Positions 23,827 through 36,971 of a stretch of DNA of 64,000 nt are shown piece by piece. The stretch spans positions 62,001 to 126,000 of the forward strand of contig JALIRH010000147.1 in NCBI GenBank assembly GCA_023055505.1, read 5' to 3'. Origin of the DNA: Callipepla californica brunnescens. Its lineage: Eukaryota; Chordata; Aves; Galliformes; Odontophoridae. Numbering within the stretch: the stretch's first letter is position 1; each line of letters starts with the position of its first letter. The position numbers and the translations under genes were made by a program. The notes under the pieces are model-generated. The model did not search any database. It was not told the DNA's origin and saw only the letters and a list, made by a program, of their open reading frames with translations.

Positions 23827-26800
23827 AACCCCAACCCCCACCCAGAAGCTAACACTTAGCATTGTACAATACCTAAACGTACCCCTAATCCTTATCACTA
23901 AACCTAAAAGGAACCTGAAACATAGTGCTAAATCTGACCCGAACCCTAACCCTAAACTTCATCCTATTCCCAAACCTCGCCCTATTCAGAACCCTATTCC
24001 TAACCCGAACACTAACCCTAACTCTATTACTAACTTGAAGACTAACCCTAACAATGAACCAATTCCTAAACCTTTTCCTTCCTCCAAATTGATTCCTAAC
24101 ACTAACCCTAACCCTAATCAAACCCGAACCCTATTCTTAACCCTAAATCTAACCGTATCCCAATCCCTAACTCTTACCATAACCCTAACCCTAAGTCTTA
24201 CTCTATCACTAACCCTAACCCTACATTAACCCTATCCTAACCCTAACCATAACCCTAACCTAAACCTAATCCCAATCCTAACCCTAACCCTACCCTAACC
24301 CCTAACACTAATCCCCTAAAACTTATCACAACCCTAACCCTGAACCCTAACACTACCCTAACCCTGAACCTAACCCTAATCCTACCCTAACACCAACCCT
24401 CACCCTAACCCTAACCCTAACCCCTAACCCTAACACTAATCCCCTAACCCTAACCCCCTAACCCTAACCCTAACCTAACCCTTACCCCAACCCTAACCCC
24501 TAACCATACCCTTACCCCAACCCTAAACCCTAACACTACCCTAACCCTGAACCTAACCCTAATCCTACCCTAACACCAACCCTCACCCTAACCCTTACCC
24601 AAACCCTAAACGTACCCTAACCCTAACACTAACCCTACCCTAACTCTAACCCTACCCTAACCCTACCCTAACTCTTACCCTATCCCTAACCCTAACCCCT
24701 AACCCTAATACTGACCCTAACCCCTAACCCTAACCCTTACCGTAAATTCTAATCCAACCCTAACCCTTACCCTAACCCCTAACCCTACCCTAACCCTCAA
24801 ATCTAACCCTAATTCTACCCTAACCCTAACCCTACCCTTAACCCTGACCCTAACCATACCCTAACCCTTACCTAACCCTAACTCTACCCTAATCCTTAAC
24901 CCTAAACCTACCCTAACATTTACCCTAACCCCTAACCCTTACCCTAACCCCTACCTAACCATAACTCTAACACTAACCCTAACCCTACCCTAACACCTAA
25001 CCCTACCCTAACCCTGTGCTAACCCTAACCCTGACCCTGACCCTGACTCAAACCCTACCCTTAACCCTGACCCTAACCCTACCCTAACCCTTACCTACCC
25101 CTAAGCCATAACCCTAACCCTAACACTAACCCTAACCCAACCCTAACCCTACCCTAACATTTACCCTAACCCCTAACCCTTACCTAACCATAACCCTAAC
25201 ACTAACCCTAAACCTAACCTAACCCTACCCTAACCGTGACCCTAACCCCTATCCCCAACCCGTAAGCCCAAACCCTAACCCTGTCCCTAACCCCAACCCT
25301 ACCCTAACCCTAACCCCAACCCTACCCTAACCCTAACCCTGCCCCTAACCCTAACACTAACCCCTAACCCTACCCGAGCCCTAACCCCTAACCTTAACCC
25401 TAACCCCTAACCCATACCCTACCCTAACACTACCCTACCCTTACCATAAACCTACCCTAACTCTACCCTTACCCTAACCCTACCCTAACCCTAACTCTAA
25501 CCCTACCCTAACTCTAACCCTATCCATAACCCTAACCCTACCATAACCCTATTGATGGACCCTAACCCTACCCTAACCCTAACCCCTTACCCTAACACCT
25601 AACCCTAACCCTAAACCTTGCCTAACCCTATTGATGGACCCTAACCATAACACTAACCCTACCCGTAATCCTACCCCTAACCCTTACCCAACCCTAACCC
25701 TAACCCTAACCCAACCTAACCCTAACCCTAACCCTAACACTAACCCTACCCCTACCCATACACCTAACCCTAACCCCTAACCCTAAACCCTAACCCTATT
25801 GATGGACCCTAACCGTAACCGGAACCCTAACCCTAACTTTACCCTAACCCTACCCGTAACCCTACCCCTAACCCTTACCCTATTCTAACCCTAACCCTAA
25901 CCCTAACCCTAACCCTACCCTAACCCTAACTCCTAACACCTTAATCCTAATCCTAACCCCTAACCCTTACCCTACCCTAACCCTACCCCTACCCTACCCT
26001 AACACTAACCCCTAACCTTAACCCCTAACCCTAACCCTACCCTAACCCTAACACAAACCCTACCCTAACCCTATCCTAACCCTACCCTAATCTAACCCTA
26101 ACCCTATTGATCGACCCAAAACCTAACCCTAACCCTACCCTAACCCTAAAACCCTAACCCTGACTCACACCCTACCCGTAACCCTGACCCTAATACTTAC
26201 CATAACCATTATCTAACCCTAACCCTACCCCTTAAACCTAACCCTAACCCTACCCTAACCTTTACCCTAACCCTAACCCTTACTTAACCATAACCCTACC
26301 CTAACACTAACCCTAACCCTACCGTAAACCCTAACCCTTACCCTACCCTAACCCTTACCCTTACCCTAACCCTACCCTAATCCTAACCCCTAACCCCAAC
26401 CCCTAAGCCCTTATCCTGCCCCTAACCCTTACCCCACCCTAACCCTAAACCCAACCCTACCCTAGCCCTAAACCTACCCCAGCCCTAACCCCTAACCTTA
26501 ACCCTAACCACTAACCCAAACCCTACCCTAACCCTAACCCTACCTTAACCCTACCCTAACTCTAACCCTAACGCTTACCATAACCCTAACCCTAAACCTT
26601 ACCCTAACACTAACCCTACCCTAACCCTAACCCTGACACTGACCCTAACCCCTAACCCTAACCCTTACCGTAACCTCTAATCCAAACCTAACCCTAACCC
26701 TACCCTTACCTTAACCCTACCCATACCCCTACCCTTACCCCTACCCCTACCCTAACCCTACCCTAACCCCTAACCCTTACCCTAACCATACTATAAGCCT

Positions 26801-29778
26801 AAACCTGACCCTAACACTGACCCTAACCCTAACCCTTACCCTAACCCTTACCTTTCCCTAACTCTTACCCTAACCCTACCCTAACCCTTACCATAAACCT
26901 AATCCTAACCCCTACCCTAACATTAACCCTACACTAACCCTGACCCAAACACCTAACCCTAACCTAACACTAGCCCTACCCTAACCCTAACCCCAACCCT
27001 ATCCTTAACCCTAACCCTAACCCTAACTCCTAACCCTACTCTAACCCTAAACCTTAACCTAACCGTAACCCCTGACCATACCCTAACCCCTAACCCTAAC
27101 CCTACCCATACCCCTACCCCTACACTAACCCAACCCCTAACCCCTAACCCTAGCCCTACCCTAACCCCTAAACCTAACCCTAACCCTAAAACTTAACCCT
27201 ACCCTAACCCTACCCTAAACCTAACCCTAACCTTAAACCCTAACCCTAACCCACCAGATCCCTAACCCTAACTCTAACCCTAAACCTACTGATTCCTTAC
27301 CCTAACCCTACCCTAACTCTAACCTAACCCTAACCCTATTCCTAACCCCAACTTTAACCCTACCCTAACCCTAACCCTTAACCCTACCCTAACCCTTATC
27401 CTAACCGTAACCCCTGACTCTACCCTAACCCCTAACCCTAACCCTACCCTAATCCCAACCCAACCCTAACACTAACCCTACCCTAACCCTACCCTAACCC
27501 TAACCCTACCCTAACCCTAACCCCAACCCTATCCCTAACCCTACCCTTACCCTAACCTTAACCCTAACCCCTAACCCTTATCCTAACCTTAACCCCTGAC
27601 GCTACCCTAACCCCTAACCCTAACCCTACCCTAACCCTAACCCAACCCTAACCCTACCCTAACCCTTACCCTAAACCAAACCCTACCCTAACTCTAACCC
27701 TAACCCTTACCCTGACCCTAACCCCTAACCCTAACCCTTACAGTAACCCCTAACCCTACCCTAACCCTAACCCCTAACCTTAACCCCTAACCCTAAACCC
27801 TAACCCTAACCCTACACTAACCCTAATCTAAACTAACCCTAACCCTATTGATGGACCCAAAACCTAACCCTAACCCTACACTAACCATAACACTTAACCT
27901 AACCGTACCCTAACCCTAACCCTGACCCTAACCCTGACTCAAACCCTACCCTTAACCCTGACCCTAACCCTACCCTAACCCTTACCTAACCCTAACCCTA
28001 CCCTAACCCTAACACTACCCTAACATTTACCCTAACCCCTAACCCTTACCTAACCATAACCCTAACACTAAAACTAACCCTACTCTAACCCCTAACCCTA
28101 CCCTAACCCTTACCCTAACACTAACCCTAAACCTACCCTAACCGTGACCCTAACCCCTAACCCCAACCCCAAAGCCCTAACCCTAACCCTGCCCCTAACC
28201 CCAACCCAACCCTAACCCTAACCCCAACCCTACCCTAACCCTAACACTAACCCCTAACCCTACCCTAGCCCTAACTCCTAACCCCTAATTTTAACCCTAA
28301 CACTAACCCTAGCCCTACCCTAACCCTAACCCTACCCCTTACACTAACCATACCCTAACCCTAAAACTGACCCTACACCATCCCTGACCCTAACCCTAAC
28401 CCTTACCCTAACCCTTACCTATCCCTAACCCTACTCTAACCCTTAACCCTAACCCTACCCTAACCCTTACCCATACCCCTACCCCTAACCCCTAAATCTA
28501 GCCCTACCCTAAGCCTAACCCTACCCTATCCCTAACCCTTACCCTAACCCTTACCTATCCCTAACCCTACCCTAACCCTAACCATACCCCTACCCCTAAC
28601 CCCTACATCTAGCCCTACCCTAACCCTAACCCTACCCTATCCCTAACCCTAACCCTTACCTATCCCTAACCCTACCCTAACCCTACCCCTAACCCTACCC
28701 TAACCCTGACTCAAACCCTAACCTTAACCCTGACCCTGACCCTAACCCTACCCTAAACCTTACCTACCCCTAACCCATAACCCTAACCCATAACCCTAAC
28801 CCTAACCCTACCCTAACATTTACCCTAACCCTTACCTAACCATAACCCTAACACTAACCCTAAACCTAACCTAACCCTACCCTAACCGTGACCCTAACCC
28901 CTATCCCCAACCCGTAAGCCCAAACCCTAACCCTGTCCCTAACCCCAACCCTACCCTAACCCTAACCACAACCCTACCCTAACCCTAAACCTAACACTAA
29001 CCCCTAACCCTACCCTAGCCCTAATCCCTAACCCATACCCTACCCTAACACTACCCTACCCTTACCCTAAACCTACTCTAACTCTACCCTTACCCTAACC
29101 CTACCCTAAACCTAACTATAACCCTACCCTAACTCTAACCCTAACCCTAACTCTTACCCTATCCCTAACCCTAACCCCTAACCCTGACACTGACCCTAAC
29201 CACTAAACCTAACCCTTACCGTAAATTCTAATCCAACCCTAACCCTAACCCTACCCTAACCCTACCCATACCCCTACCCCTAACCCTAACCTAACCCTAA
29301 CACTACCCTAACCCTAACCCCTAACCCTAACCCCTAACCGTAGCCCTACCCTAACCCTACCTCTCACCCTAACCCTAACACTACCCTAACCCCTAACCCT
29401 AACCCCTAACCGTAGCCCTACCCTAACCCTACCCCTCACCCTAACCCTATCCCTTACCCTAACCCTTACCTATCCCTAACCCTAACCCTAAACCTTAACC
29501 CTACCCTAACCCTACCCTAAACCTAACCCTAACCTTAAACCCTAACCCCAACCCACCAGATCCCTAACCCTAACTCTAACCCTAACCCTACTGATTCCTT
29601 ACCATAACCCTACCCTAACCCTAACCCTACCCTAAACTTAACCCCTAACCCTAAGCCTTACCCTAACCCTAACATTGACCCTATCCCTGACCCTAACCCC
29701 TAACCCTAACCCTTACCGTAACCCCTAACCCTAAACCCTAACCCTAACACTAACCCTACACTAACCCTAATCTAAACC

Positions 29779-29811
<33 letters not shown>

Positions 29812-32800
29812 CCCTACACTAACCCTAATCTAAACTAACCCTAACCCTATTGATGGACCCAAAACCTAACCCTAACACTTACCCTAACCCTAACCCTGAC
29901 CCTAACCCTGACCCTAACCCTGACTCAAACCCAACCCTTAACCCTGACCCTAACCCTACCCTAACCCTCACTCAAACCCTACCCTTAACCCTGACCCTGA
30001 CCCTAACCCTACCCTAACCCTTACCTATCTCTAACCCTACTCTAACCCTAACCCTAACCCTACCCTAACCCCTAACCCTAACCCTCCAATCTAACCCTAA
30101 TTCTACTCTAACCCTAACCCCTAATCCTAACCCTACCCTAACCCTAAAACCTAATCCTACCATAACCCTGTTGATGGACCCTAATTCTACCTTAACCCTA
30201 ACCCCTAACCCTAACACTAACCCTACACTAACCCTAATCTAAACTAACCCTAACCCTATTGATGGACCCAAAACCTAACCCTAACCCTACCCTAACCATA
30301 ACACTTACCCTAACCGTACCCTAACCCTAACCCTACCCTAACCCTCACCCTAACACTACCCTAACACTACCCTAACATTTACCCTAACCCCTAACCCTTA
30401 CCTGACCATAACCCTAACACTAAACCTAACCCTAACCCTTAACCCCAACCCCTAAGCCCTAACCCTAACTCCTAAGCCCTAACCCCACCCTAACCCTAAC
30501 CCTGCCCCTAACACCTAACCCTACCCTAGCCCTATCCTCGCCCTAACCCTACCCTAGCCCTAACCCCTAATTTTAACCCTAACCCCTAACCCTAACCCTA
30601 CCCTAACCCTAACCCTGCCCCTAACCCTAACCATACCCTAACCCTAACACTGACCCTACCCCTATCCCTGACCCTAACCCTTACTCTAACCCTTACCTAT
30701 CCCTAACCCTACCCTAACCCTTAACCCGAACCCTACCCTAACCCTTACCCTAACCCCTAACCCTAACCCTACACTAACCCTCAAATCTAACCCTAATTCT
30801 ACTCTAACCCTAACCCCTAACCCTAACCCTACCCTAACCCTAAACCCTAATCCTACCATAACCCTGTTGATGGACCCTAATTCTACCTTAACCCTAACCC
30901 CTAACCCTAACACTAACCCTACACTAACCCTAATCTAAACTAACCCTAACCCTATTGATGGACCCAAAACCTAACCCTAACCCTACCCTAACCCTTAACC
31001 CGAACCCTACCCTAACCCTTACCCTAACCCCTAACCCTAACCCTACACTAACCCTCAAATCTAACCCTAATTCTACCCTAACCCTAACCCCTAACCCTAC
31101 CCTAACCCTAACCCTGACTCAAACCCTACCCTTAACCCCGACCCTAGCCCTACCCTAACCCTTACCCTGACACTACCCTAACATTTACCCTAACCTTTAA
31201 ACCTTACCTAACCATAACACTAATACTAAAACTAACCCTACCCTAACCCCTAACCCTACCCTAACCCTTTCCCTAACACTAACCCTAACCCTGCACTAAC
31301 CGTGACCCTAACCCCCAACCCCAACCCCTAAGCCCTAACCCTAACCCTGCCCCTAACCCCAACCCTACCCTAACCCTAACCCTGCCCCTAACCCTAACAC
31401 TAACCCCTAACCCTACCCTAGCCCTAACCCCTAACCCCTAATTTTAACCCTAACCCTTAACCCTAGCCCTACCCTAACCCTGCCCTAACCCTAACACTGA
31501 CCCTAACCCTATCCCTGACCCTAACCCTTACCTATCCCTAACCCTACCCTAACCCTTAACCCTAACCCTACTCTAACACTTACCCTAACCCCTAACCCTA
31601 ACCCTATCCCTTACCTAACCCTATCCCTACACTAACCCTCAAATCTAACCCTAATTCTACCCTAACCCTAACCCCACCCTAAACCTAACCCTGACTCAAA
31701 CCCTACCCTTAACCCTGACCCTAACCCTACCCTAACCCTTACCTAACCCTAACCCTACCCTAACCCTAACACTACCCTAACATTTACCCTAACCCCTAAC
31801 CCTTACCTAACCATAACACTAACACTAAAACTAACCCTACCCTAACCCCTAACCCTACCCTGACCCTTACCCTAACACTAACCCTAACCCTGCACTAACC
31901 GTGACCCTAACCCCTATCCCCAACCCGTAAGCCCTAACCCTAACCCTGCCCCTAACCCCAACCCTACCCTAACCCTAACCCTGCCCCTAACCCTCACACT
32001 AACCCCTAACCCTACCCTAGCCCTAACCCCTAACCCCTAATTTTAACCCTAACCCTTAACCCTAGCCCTACCCTAACCCTAACCATACCCTAACCCTAAC
32101 AGTGACCCTAACACTATCCCTGACCCTAACCCTTACCTATCCCTAACCCTACCCTAACCCTACCCTAACACCTAACCCTAACCCTAACCCTATCCCTTAC
32201 CTAACCCTAACCCTACACTAACCCTCAAATCTAACCCTAATTCTACCCTAACACTAACCCCTAACCCTACCCTAACCCTAACCCTACCCTACCCCTGACT
32301 CAAACCCTACCCTTAACCCTCCTTAACCCTACCCTAACCCTTACCTAACCCTAACCCTACCCTAACCCTTAACCCTAACCCTACCCTAACATTTACCCTA
32401 ACCCCTAACCATAACCCTAACACTAACCCTAACCCTAACCTTACCCTACCCTAACCGTGACCCTAACCCCTAACCCCAACCCATAAGCCCTAACCCCAAA
32501 CCCTTACCTAACCCAAACCCTACCCTAATCCTAACCCTAACCCTGCCCCTAACCCTAACACAAACCCCTAACCCTACCCTAGCCCTACCCTAGACCTAAC
32601 CCTACCCTAGCCCTAACCCCTAACCCCTAACCCAAACCCTAACCTTACCCTAAACCTACCCTAACCCTACCCTTACCCTAACTCTAACCCTAACACTAAC
32701 CCTACCCTAACTCTTACCCTATCCCTAACGCTAAGCCCTAACCCTGACACTGACCCTAACTCCTAACCCTAACCCTTACCAAAAATTCTAATCCAACCCT

Positions 32801-33550
32801 AACCCTAACCCTACCCTAACCCTACCCATACCCCTACCCCTACACTAACCCTTACCCTAACCCTTACCTATCCCTAACCCTAGCCCTACCCTAACCCTAA
32901 CCCTAACCCTTACCCTATCCCTAACCCTAACCCTTACCCTAACCCTTACCTATCTCTAACCCTACCCTAACCCTTAACCCTAACCCTTAACCCTAACCCT
33001 ACCCTAACCCTCCAATCTAACCCTAATTCTACTCTAACCCTAACCCTACCCTAACCCTAAACCCTAACCCTACCATAACCCTATTGATGGACCCTAGTTC
33101 TACCCTAACCCTAACCCCTAACCCTAACACCTAACCCTTTGCTAACCCTATTGATGGACCCTAACTGTAACACTAACCCTACCCGTAATCCTACCCCTAA
33201 CCCTTACCCAACCCTAACCCTAACCCTTACCCTACCCTAACCCTAACCCTTACCCTAAACCTAACCCTACCCTAATTCTAACCCTAACCCTGACCCTATC
33301 CCTAAACCTAACCCCTGACCCTAACCCCTAACCTTAACCCCTAACCCTAACCCTACCCTTACCCTAACCCTACACCCTAACCCTAAACCCTACCCTAACC
33401 TAACCCTAACCCTACCCTAACCCTAAACCCTAACCCTACCTCACACCCTACCCTTAACCCTGACCCTAATACTTACCCTAACCATTATCTAACCCTAACC
33501 CTACCCCATCCCTACCCTACCCCTTAAACCTAACCCTAACCCTACCCTAA
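23827..33550. repeat. Degenerate telomere-type array with higher-order repeats
   Basis: About 9.7 kb of CCCTAA, CCCTACCCTAA, CCCTAACCCC and related variants on the plus strand. Marker phrases recur, such as ATTGATGGACCC (from about 25550 to 33150), CTCAAATCTAACCCTAATTC (30780, 31054, 31638, 32224) and CCACCAGATCCC (near 27243 and 29563). The 584- and 586-bp distances between successive copies of the second phrase show a unit of about 585 bp. No pure telomere stretch of any length is present. Open frames within it are repeat artefacts. Confidence 0.95.
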
Positions 33551-34534
33551 CGGTGTCAGAATGTGACAGTCACAATATCAAAGTATCACAATGTTAGAAT
33601 GTCAGTGTCACAAGGTTAGAATTTCACAATGCCAAAATATCACAATGTGAGAATCTAAAAATGTCACAGTGTCAGAATGTCACAATGCAAAAATGAAAGA
33701 CTGTCACAATACCAGAAAGTAAAAATTTCACAGTCAGAATATTACAGTGTCACAATGTCAGAAGGTCGCATTTTCAGAATGTCAGTACGTGAGGATGTCA
33801 GAACGTCACAATGTCACAAAGTGAGAATATGAGAATGTCAGAATAACAGAATGTCAGAATGTGAGAACGAAATGATGTCAGAATGTGATTATGTGAGAAT
33901 GTCCGAATTTCAGAATGTCAGAATGTCACAACGTCAGAATGCAAGAATATCAGAATGTCCTAAGTTGAGAATGTCACAATGTATCTGAATAGAAGAATGT
34001 AACATTGGCACAATCTCAGAATGTAACAAAGACATCACATCATAATGTCAGAATGTCAGAATTTCACAACTTCACAATGTCACAATGAGAGAATTTCAGA
34101 ACGCAGCAATGTAACAATCTGAGAATGTCACAATATCAGATTGTCAGAATGTCAGAATGACAAAATGTGAGAATATCACAATATCACTATGCCAGATTCC
34201 CAAAATGCCACGATGTCACAATCTCAGAATGTCAGAATCACAGAATTTGACACTGCGAGAATATCACAAAGTCACAAAGCCACAATGTCATAATATCACA
34301 ATATCACAATGTCAGAATGTCACTATGGCAGATTGTCAGAATGCCAGAACATCAGAAGGTGAGAATATAAGAATGTCAGAATGTCACAATGTCACAATGA
34401 GAGAATATTAGAATGTCACAATGTCAACATGTCAGAATGTGAGAAAGGGAGAATGTCATGATGTCAGAATGTCTTAATGTCAGAATGTCAAATCGTCACA
34501 ACCTCCCAATTAAAATTCAGGGAATATGACTGTG

Positions 34535-35457
34535 TGTGAAAGACAGCAACTGTTTTTGACTTTTGTTGTCTCAAAGCTTGCTTCATGAGGTCTTTCTGGC
34601 TAGAAGACTCTAATTGACAACTGCTTGGAGAAGCTGATCATCACAAAGGACAATAATACTTGTATGGCACCGAAAGTACTACTCCTGTTGATTTATCTGT
34701 TGGGCCAGATGTGTTGGGTGGGCACAAATCAAACTAATGCCAGAACACGGAGGCAGCTAAAGAAAGCAGGATAGACACCCTGTTGTCCCTACAAGACAAG
34801 CCTCTCTTAAAACAAAACACCCACATGAATGGTGAGGAGCTTTCCTCCTTCAAGGTTTGAAAATTTAAAGCAAAACTGACCTTTAGGTTTAATCCCCTCG
34901 ATAACCAGAGTCTGGAACGTGATGAATATGCATGTGCTATACCTTTAAATAGCTATTCATTTCTCTCTTACGTGCGCATGTTTGGTGAAGCAATCCCCCA
35001 TGTACCCAGCGCGCCGCTTGACAGAACTCATTGGTGTGTCGAGTTGCTCAGTTGGTTTTCTCGACACTACTAAACCAAAGACTTTGAAGAAGAGACTTTC
35101 CTGAGGGAAAAACCTCTTTGGAAGAACCCCCCTGCACAGCGCCTGCTTGCTGCAAAACTTCCCGGCTTTCTCCCATCCCCCGCGGAGACCAGACGAATTC
35201 CTGAGACCAACGGACTACGGACCTCGCCAGATCCACGGTGCTGATGCTCTCTCTTTCTCTTTCTTGCTTTCTGCCAAGTCTCTTCGCTTTTCATCTCTTT
35301 TCTATCACCCATCTTCCCTTCCCCATATCCCTAAAAAACTACTTATTGGAATAAACTGGTTGAGCTAAAATTTGAACCATTGCCTTTTAATCTCACCATC
35401 GGGTATACACATACATATAAAGAACCTCATCTCCCTCCTTTATTTTGGAGCGTGACA
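34535..35457 (+). mobile_element. Solo LTR, family A, with CTGTG target duplication
   Basis: It starts TGTGAAAGAC and ends GCGTGACA, with CTGTG on both sides (34530-34534 and 35458-35462). Uninterrupted sister blocks of the array at about 36401 and 37228 show the empty site. AATAAA lies at 35350-35355. Length 923 bp, close to the copy at 4320-5239. Confidence 0.95.
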
Positions 35458-36638
35458 CTGTGTCAAAACGTCACAATGAGAGAATATGAAAAAGTGAGAA
35501 CATCACAATGACCGAATGTCAGAATGTCGCAATTAGAAAATCGGGGAATATCAAAATGTCACAACGTCACAATGAGAGATAATAACACCAAGTGAATGAC
35601 AATGTCACAGTGTCACAATGAGAGGATCTCAGAATGTCAGAACTTCAAAATGTCAAAATGTCACAAAGTCCAAATATCACAATGACAGAATGTCAGAATG
35701 ACAGATTCCCACAGTTTCAGAATGTCAGAATGTGGTAATGAGAGAAAGTCAAAATATCGGAATGTCAGAATGTCACAAGGAGAGAATGTCAGAGTGTCAC
35801 AATGCTATAATGTCAAAATGTCAGAACATCAGAAGGTCAGAATATCACAATGTCACAACGAGAGAACCTCAAAATGTCACCAAGAGAGACTGTCAAACTA
35901 TCAGAATGTGAGAATGAGTGAATGTCACAATGAGAGATGGCCACAATTTTAGAATGCCAGATTGTGAGAATGTCAGAATGTGAAAACGCCAGAATGGGAG
36001 TGAGTGAATGTCACAACATCAAAATGTCATAACGTCAGAATGTCAGAATGAACCAATGTGAGAGTGCCTGAATGTCACAGTATGAGAACGTCACAATATC
36101 ACAAATCTCAGAATTTCAGTGTCAGAATGAGAGAATGTCACAATGCCACAATGAGAGAATGTCGCAATTACAGATTATTGATAGATCAGAATGTCAGAAT
36201 ACGAGAAAGTGAGAATGTCCCAATGTCAGAATATCAGAATGAGGGAAAGAGAGAATGTCATGATGTCAGAATGTCAAATTGTCACAAAGTCACAATATCA
36301 CAATGAGAGAATATCAGAAAGTGAGAATATGCCAGTGAATGAATGACACATTGTGAGAATGTCAGAATGTCAGAACGTCAGAATATCAGAATTACAAAAT
36401 CAGGGAATATGACTGTGTCACAATGTCACAAAGAGAGAATATGAAAAAGTGAGAATATCACAACGACCGAATGTCAGAACGTGACAATGTCACAATGTCA
36501 GAATGAGGGAAAGAGAGAATGTCATGAAGTCAGAATGTCAACTTGTCACAATGCCACAATAGCACAGTAAGAGAATATCAGAAAGTGAGAATTATGACAG
36601 TGACTGAATGTCACGATGTGAGAAAGTCAGAATATTAG

Positions 36639-36971
36639 TATAGGGCAAATAACCCCCAAAAAAGCACTCCATGGAAATTGTGCGAAAGGCGGTATATTTT
36701 AGGTAGGCTTAAGAAAATGGTATACAAACAAGAAGAAAAGAGAGGAGCTCACCTTGATGATGGTCGAGGCTCGCTAATAACTCCAAAAGGGAGGGATCTC
36801 TAACAAGAGAACCTTCCCTGCTGGAGGTCAGCCCTTAAATGGGGTCTTGGCAGAGGTGGAGTCAAACTCCACCCCTTCCAATCACACTCACTTGTGCCCC
36901 TGCAGCTGACTCAGGGCTTGCCTCAGGTGATCAATCAGTGGTTCAGGCCATGATTCAACAGTTCCCATACA
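36639..36971. mobile_element. Solo LTR or LTR-like insertion, family C, with ATTAG duplication
   Basis: A 333-bp non-array segment, flanked by ATTAG at 36634-36638 and 36972-36976. Removing it restores the array phrase GTCAGAATATTAGAATGTCA. Its ends are TATAGGG and CCCATACA, so the left terminal TG may be mutated to TA. It resembles part of 12420-13040. Confidence 0.8.

Noticed and set aside
22638..33550. Possible true chromosome end
   Set aside because: The repeats are too degenerate and lie within other DNA on both sides; the window shows no terminal array with pure units.
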